DNA from: Actinacidiphila paucisporea
Lineage (GTDB): Bacteria > Actinomycetota > Actinomycetes > Streptomycetales > Streptomycetaceae
Direction: 5' to 3'
DNA length: 64,000 nucleotides
Assembly (NCBI RefSeq): GCF_900142575.1
Contig: NZ_FRBI01000004.1
Coordinates: 157,909 to 221,908 of the forward strand
Each line of letters starts with the position of its first letter. Position 1 is the first letter of the stretch. Made by a program: the position numbers and the translations under genes. The notes under the pieces are model-generated. The model searched no databases and was not told the origin of the DNA. It saw only the letters and a list, made by a program, of their open reading frames with translations. Positions 61,144 through 64,000 of the stretch are shown one piece after another.

Positions 61144-61364
61144 GCGGGGCGCGCGGGAAGGCCCTCGCCCTGCTGCCGGCCGCGGCGCTGGCCGCGCTGC
61201 TGCTCACCGGCTGCGGCAGCCACAGCGGCGCCGCCGGTCCCGCCGGCCCGGGCAGCACCTCGCCGACGCCGGCCGCCTCCGAACTCGCCCACATGCAGAA
61301 GCTGGTGGACGACGCGGACTCGGCCGCGGCGGTGGCCGACTCCGACGCGGCGGCGGACAGATGA
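61140..61364 (+). CDS. Small lipoprotein
   Basis: A 74-residue protein. The ATG at 61140 overlaps the preceding stop by ATGA, with AAGGG upstream. It has a basic start, a hydrophobic core and lipobox LLTGC, then a Gly/Ala/Pro tether and an acidic helix (LVDDADSAAAVADSDAAAD). It is likely a surface-anchored partner of the secreted protein encoded by the broken gene upstream. Translation may now rely only on its own ribosome site. Confidence 0.7.
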   Translation: MSGARGKALALLPAAALAALLLTGCGSHSGAAGPAGPGSTSPTPAASELAHMQKLVDDADSAAAVADSDAAADR

Positions 61365-61437
61365 CCGCAGCAGACAAGTGACCATGGCAGACAAGTGACC
61401 GCGGCCGACGGCTGACCGCGGCCCGACGTCCGGCGGG

Positions 61438-63135
61438 CTACTTCGCGTCCGCGTAGCGCTCCACCGCGTGGGTCTCCAGGGGGAAGGGCACCGGGGTCGC
61501 GCCGAAGACCAGGCGGCGGGCCTCGTCGGCCGCCGCCGCGACCGCGGACTCCACGGCGGGCGCGAGGTCCGCCGGGGTGTGCACGACCACCTCGTCGTGC
61601 TGGAAGAACACCAGCCGCGGGGCGGACCCGATCGCCGCCAGCTCCCTGCGCAGCGCCGCCAGCATCGCCAGCGCCCAGTCCGCCGCGCTCGCCTGGATCA
61701 CGAAATTCCGGGTGAAGCGCCCCCAGGACCGGGCCGCCCTGCGATCCGGCGACGCCCCGTCCGCCGGGTCCGCCGCCTCGTCCACGAAACGGTCGGCGGA
61801 CGGCGCGGGGGACGTCCGGCCGAGCTGCGAGCGTACAATCCCGCCCGCCTCGCCGGTACGGGCCGCGGCCTCCACCAGCGCGAGCGCCACCGGGAAGCGC
61901 CGCCGCATCACCGCGAGCAACTGGCCCGCCTCACCACTGGTCTGCCCGTACATCGCGGCGAGCAGGGCGATCTTGGCCCGCGGCCGGTCCCCGCCGAAGG
62001 CGTCCTGCGCGACCGCCGCGTACAGGTCGCCGCCGGCCGCCGCCCCCGCCAGACCCTGGTCGCCGGACATCGCGGCAAGCACCCGCGGCTCCAACTGGCC
62101 GGCGTCCGCGACCACCAGCAGATGGCCGGGGTCGGCGACCACGGCCGCCCGCAGCGGGCGGGGAATCTGCAGCGCCCCGCCGCCCCGCGTCGCCCAGCGC
62201 CCCGACACCACACCGCCGACCACGTACTCGGGCCGGAAGCGCCCGTCACGCACCCAGGCCTCGCGCCATGCCCAGCCGTGCGCGGCATGGATACGCGACA
62301 GCTCCTTGTACCGCAGCAGCAGCCCGGCTGCCGGGTGCTCCACCTTGCGCAGCTCGTGCGAACGGGTCGATGCCAGCGGCACCCCCACCCGCGCGAAGGC
62401 CGGCAGCAACTGAGCGGGGGAGTCGGGATTGACCGGGCGGCCCAGCGCGTCCTGGATGCGCTGCGCCAGCTCGCCGAGCCTGGCCGGCCTGGCACCGCCC
62501 GCCGGGCGCGGCCCGAGCAGCCCGGTCAGCAGCTCGTCGTGCGCCCGCGCGCTCCACGGCAGACCGTCCCTGCCCATCTCGACCGCCGCCAGTGCGCCGG
62601 CGGACTCCGCCGCGCACAGCAACCGCATCCGGTCCGGCCGGTCGCCCGCCCCGATCCGCCGCTGCTGGGCGGCATGCACCTCGACCAGCGCCGCCAGCGG
62701 GTCCGCGTCCGGCGGCAGATGGTGCCGGTCGGCGGCGAACAGCACCGGCTGGTCGTCGCCGCCCGCCTCCGGCGCGTCCGGCGGCTCGGGCAGTCCGTGC
62801 AGCCGCGCCCAGGCCGCCCCCAGCGAGCGCGGCCTGCCGTGCCTGCCCTCCTGGCCGAGCAGCAGCGACTCGACCAGCTTCACGTCATGGCACCGCCCGA
62901 CCCGGACCCCGCCCCGGTCCAGCAGCCCCTGATAGACCTCCTCCGTCCCGCCCCACACCCAGCGCGGGCCGGCCGCAGCCTCGACCTCCCGCACCGCCCG
63001 GGCGAGATCGGCCACCACCGCGGTCCCGCCGACCGTCCCGCCGTCCTCCCCGAGCCCGCACAGCCGCCCGCCGCTCCCGACCGGATCGGCCACCACGGCC
63101 ACCCGCCCGGCTCCTGCGTCAACGGCTGCGTCCAC
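61438..63135 (-). CDS. Family A DNA polymerase-like protein (annotated elsewhere as bifunctional 3'-5' exonuclease/DNA polymerase)
   Basis: A 565-residue protein. The C-terminal half has the PolA palm and fingers: motif A ADAGQLEPRVLA, motif B RAKIALLAAMYGQTSG and motif C VFFQHDEVVVH with the catalytic Asp. The N-terminal 190 residues sit where the 3'-5' exonuclease domain lies, but the DxE metal motif is not recognisable (VAVVADPVGSGG), and the 5' nuclease is absent. It may be a proofreading-free repair polymerase. The GTG at 63135 lacks a spaced ribosome site; TACTCT six bases before it suggests a leaderless message. Confidence 0.82.
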   Translation of the reverse strand: MDAAVDAGAGRVAVVADPVGSGGRLCGLGEDGGTVGGTAVVADLARAVREVEAAAGPRWVWGGTEEVYQGLLDRGGVRVGRCHDVKLVESLLLGQEGRHGRPRSLGAAWARLHGLPEPPDAPEAGGDDQPVLFAADRHHLPPDADPLAALVEVHAAQQRRIGAGDRPDRMRLLCAAESAGALAAVEMGRDGLPWSARAHDELLTGLLGPRPAGGARPARLGELAQRIQDALGRPVNPDSPAQLLPAFARVGVPLASTRSHELRKVEHPAAGLLLRYKELSRIHAAHGWAWREAWVRDGRFRPEYVVGGVVSGRWATRGGGALQIPRPLRAAVVADPGHLLVVADAGQLEPRVLAAMSGDQGLAGAAAGGDLYAAVAQDAFGGDRPRAKIALLAAMYGQTSGEAGQLLAVMRRRFPVALALVEAAARTGEAGGIVRSQLGRTSPAPSADRFVDEAADPADGASPDRRAARSWGRFTRNFVIQASAADWALAMLAALRRELAAIGSAPRLVFFQHDEVVVHTPADLAPAVESAVAAAADEARRLVFGATPVPFPLETHAVERYADAK

Positions 63136-63195
63136 TCCCCGAGAGTAGGTCCGACCACTGACAATGCCGCCGGCGGCCGTCTTGGGAACGCCGAA

Positions 63196-63227
63196 GAGCC
63201 CGGCGGCGTGTGGCGCCTGCCGGGCTC
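63196..63227 (-). terminator. Terminator of the thioredoxin gene
   Basis: gagcccggcggcg (63196-63208) pairs with 63214-63227 with one bulge, just downstream of the minus-strand thioredoxin stop. Confidence 0.65.
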
Positions 63228-63239
63228 GGGGGCGAGGGG

Positions 63240-63611
63240 TCAGTCCTGCTTCGCCTGGGCTTCCTCGACGGACTTGTGTACCTCCGCCATGTCCAGCGCG
63301 CGGGCCTGCGCGATGACGTCCTCCAGCGCGGGCTCGGGCAGCGCGCCCGGCTGCGCGAAGATCGCCACCTTGTCCCTGACGATCATCAGCGTCGGGATCG
63401 ACTGGATCTGGAAGGCCGCCGCAAGCTCGGGCTGGGCCTCCGTGTCGACCTTCGCGAAGACCAGGTCCTGGTGCTTCTCTGACGACTTGTCGTAGACCGG
63501 CGCGAACGACCGGCACGGCCCGCACCAGGCGGCCCAGAAGTCGATGAGGACGAAGTCGTTGGCGGACACGACCTCGTCGAAATTCTCCTTGGTCAGCTCC
63601 ACAGTGCTCAT
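63240..63611 (-). CDS. Thioredoxin
   Basis: A 123-residue thioredoxin with the redox pair C30 and C33 in FWAAWCGPCRSF, the buried Lys/Asp region FAKVDTEAQPELA, and cis-Pro in SIPTLMIV. A 15-residue charged C-terminal extension (EVHKSVEEAQAKQD) goes beyond the usual 105-110 residues. GGGGAGGGC precedes the ATG. It reduces protein disulphides with thioredoxin reductase. No reductase gene is adjacent, so this is an additional thioredoxin rather than the trxB-trxA pair near the origin. Confidence 0.93.
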   Translation of the reverse strand: MSTVELTKENFDEVVSANDFVLIDFWAAWCGPCRSFAPVYDKSSEKHQDLVFAKVDTEAQPELAAAFQIQSIPTLMIVRDKVAIFAQPGALPEPALEDVIAQARALDMAEVHKSVEEAQAKQD

Positions 63612-63726
63612 GCCCTCCCCAACGGGTGGCGGTGCCGGGAAATTCCGTCCTTCACTCGTCCGGGTGGAGCCGCCCGCGCCTCCATGGCGTGGGGCCCCGC
63701 GCACTCGTTGTCCGCGTATGGCACCG

Positions 63727-63918
63727 ATGCAGAGGAACGCGCGAGCCGCCGGGAACCCGGCTCCAGCTGGAACGGTTCTGCACCACACCCGCGCCGACGC
63801 GCCGGTCTTCGCCGCCCTGGCCGACCAATGGCGCTCCGCCGGCCGCATGGTCCCCGGCCAGGCCGACCCCGAATGGTCCACCCTGACCACCCGCATCCCC
63901 CGCGTGACCTTGCCCTGA
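63727..63918 (+). CDS. Short hypothetical protein
   Basis: A 63-residue frame, divergent from the thioredoxin gene, starting MQRNARAAGNPAPAG, with a helical core (DAPVFAALADQWRSAGRMVP) and a C-terminal PEWSTLTTRIPR. Base composition by codon position looks coding. The start could also be the ATG at 63718. The family is not recognised. Confidence 0.45.
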   Translation: MQRNARAAGNPAPAGTVLHHTRADAPVFAALADQWRSAGRMVPGQADPEWSTLTTRIPRVTLP

Positions 63919-63924
63919 CCCCGG

Positions 63925-63960
63925 ACCCCCAGGGGCGCGGGGAAGTGCGCGAGCAACCAC
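63925..63960 (+). repeat. Dispersed Streptomyces intergenic repeat
   Basis: The segment ccccaggggcgcggggaagt followed by gcgcgagcaaccac matches a short GC-rich sequence that I recall recurring after genes in many Streptomyces genomes. It lies directly after the short ORF. Confidence 0.5.
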
Positions 63961-64000
63961 ATCGGACGGGAAGCAAGCATCGCCCCGGCAAGGGGCACCC

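Noticed and set aside
63612..64000. Antisense continuation of the thioredoxin frame upstream of its ATG
   Set aside because: A perfect ribosome site precedes the ATG at 63611 and the upstream frame is not protein-like.

Overview
The window is chromosomal DNA of a high-GC actinomycete, almost certainly Streptomyces or a close relative such as Actinacidiphila. The GC content is very high, GTG starts and ATGA/GTGA overlaps are frequent, sugar ABC transporters lack their own ATPase, secreted enzymes carry CBM2/CBM13/CBM32/CBM56-type modules, and LacI boxes with a GAGCGCTC core recur. No tRNA, rRNA, CRISPR array, transposase, integrase or phage gene was seen.

Layout. 1-343 is the tail of a sugar-binding protein. 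643-2865 encodes a secreted CBM56-like plus beta-helix glucanase-like protein. 2971-7245 is a tightly overlapped LytS kinase, LytTR regulator, small membrane protein and SSS symporter unit, followed by a SatP-type acetate transporter and acetyl-CoA synthetase (7392-9976); together these look like an acetate or monocarboxylate module. 10085-14810 (minus) has a CBM2 plus Cip1-like secreted protein behind a perfect CebR-type box and a three-gene CUT1 sugar transporter. 15188-22687 is mixed housekeeping: a KASIII, an APH-like kinase, a phosphodiester glycosidase, an S4 protein and a phosphoesterase/phosphopantetheinyl transferase pair.

22739-31182 is a beta-glucan locus: an SMP-30 protein, a LacI repressor, a 1022-residue enzyme with two catalytic domains (CBM32, GH16, GH-A barrel, CBM32) and a divergent GH3 with a PA14 domain, all with GAGCGCTC palindromes. 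31605-39128 continues with a ROK regulator, aldehyde dehydrogenase plus CUT1 transporter operon, and a GH6 cellulase behind another CebR-type box. 39440-50834 holds a sigma-like factor and partner, a PfkB kinase, ThuA, AraC and TetR regulators, small membrane proteins, glyA behind a ZTP riboswitch, a 3-hydroxyisobutyryl-CoA hydrolase-like protein and a methyltransferase.

51083-58446 is a fungal-cell-wall degradation locus: a LacI regulator, GH30 (beta-1,6-glucanase type), a membrane protein, and a coupled GH16 laminarinase and GH18 chitinase-like pair, all three enzymes with near-copy CBM13 modules. The GH30 and GH16 promoters share the same TTGACG-N17-TTAAAT core fused to an inverted repeat TCACGTC-N9-GACGTGA. 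This is the best candidate for an undescribed regulatory system. 58541-63918 has an OmpR/kinase pair followed by an apparently decapitated gene, a small lipoprotein, a PolA-like polymerase without a recognisable exonuclease site, thioredoxin and a short ORF.

All assignments come from reading motifs and architecture; no database search was run.
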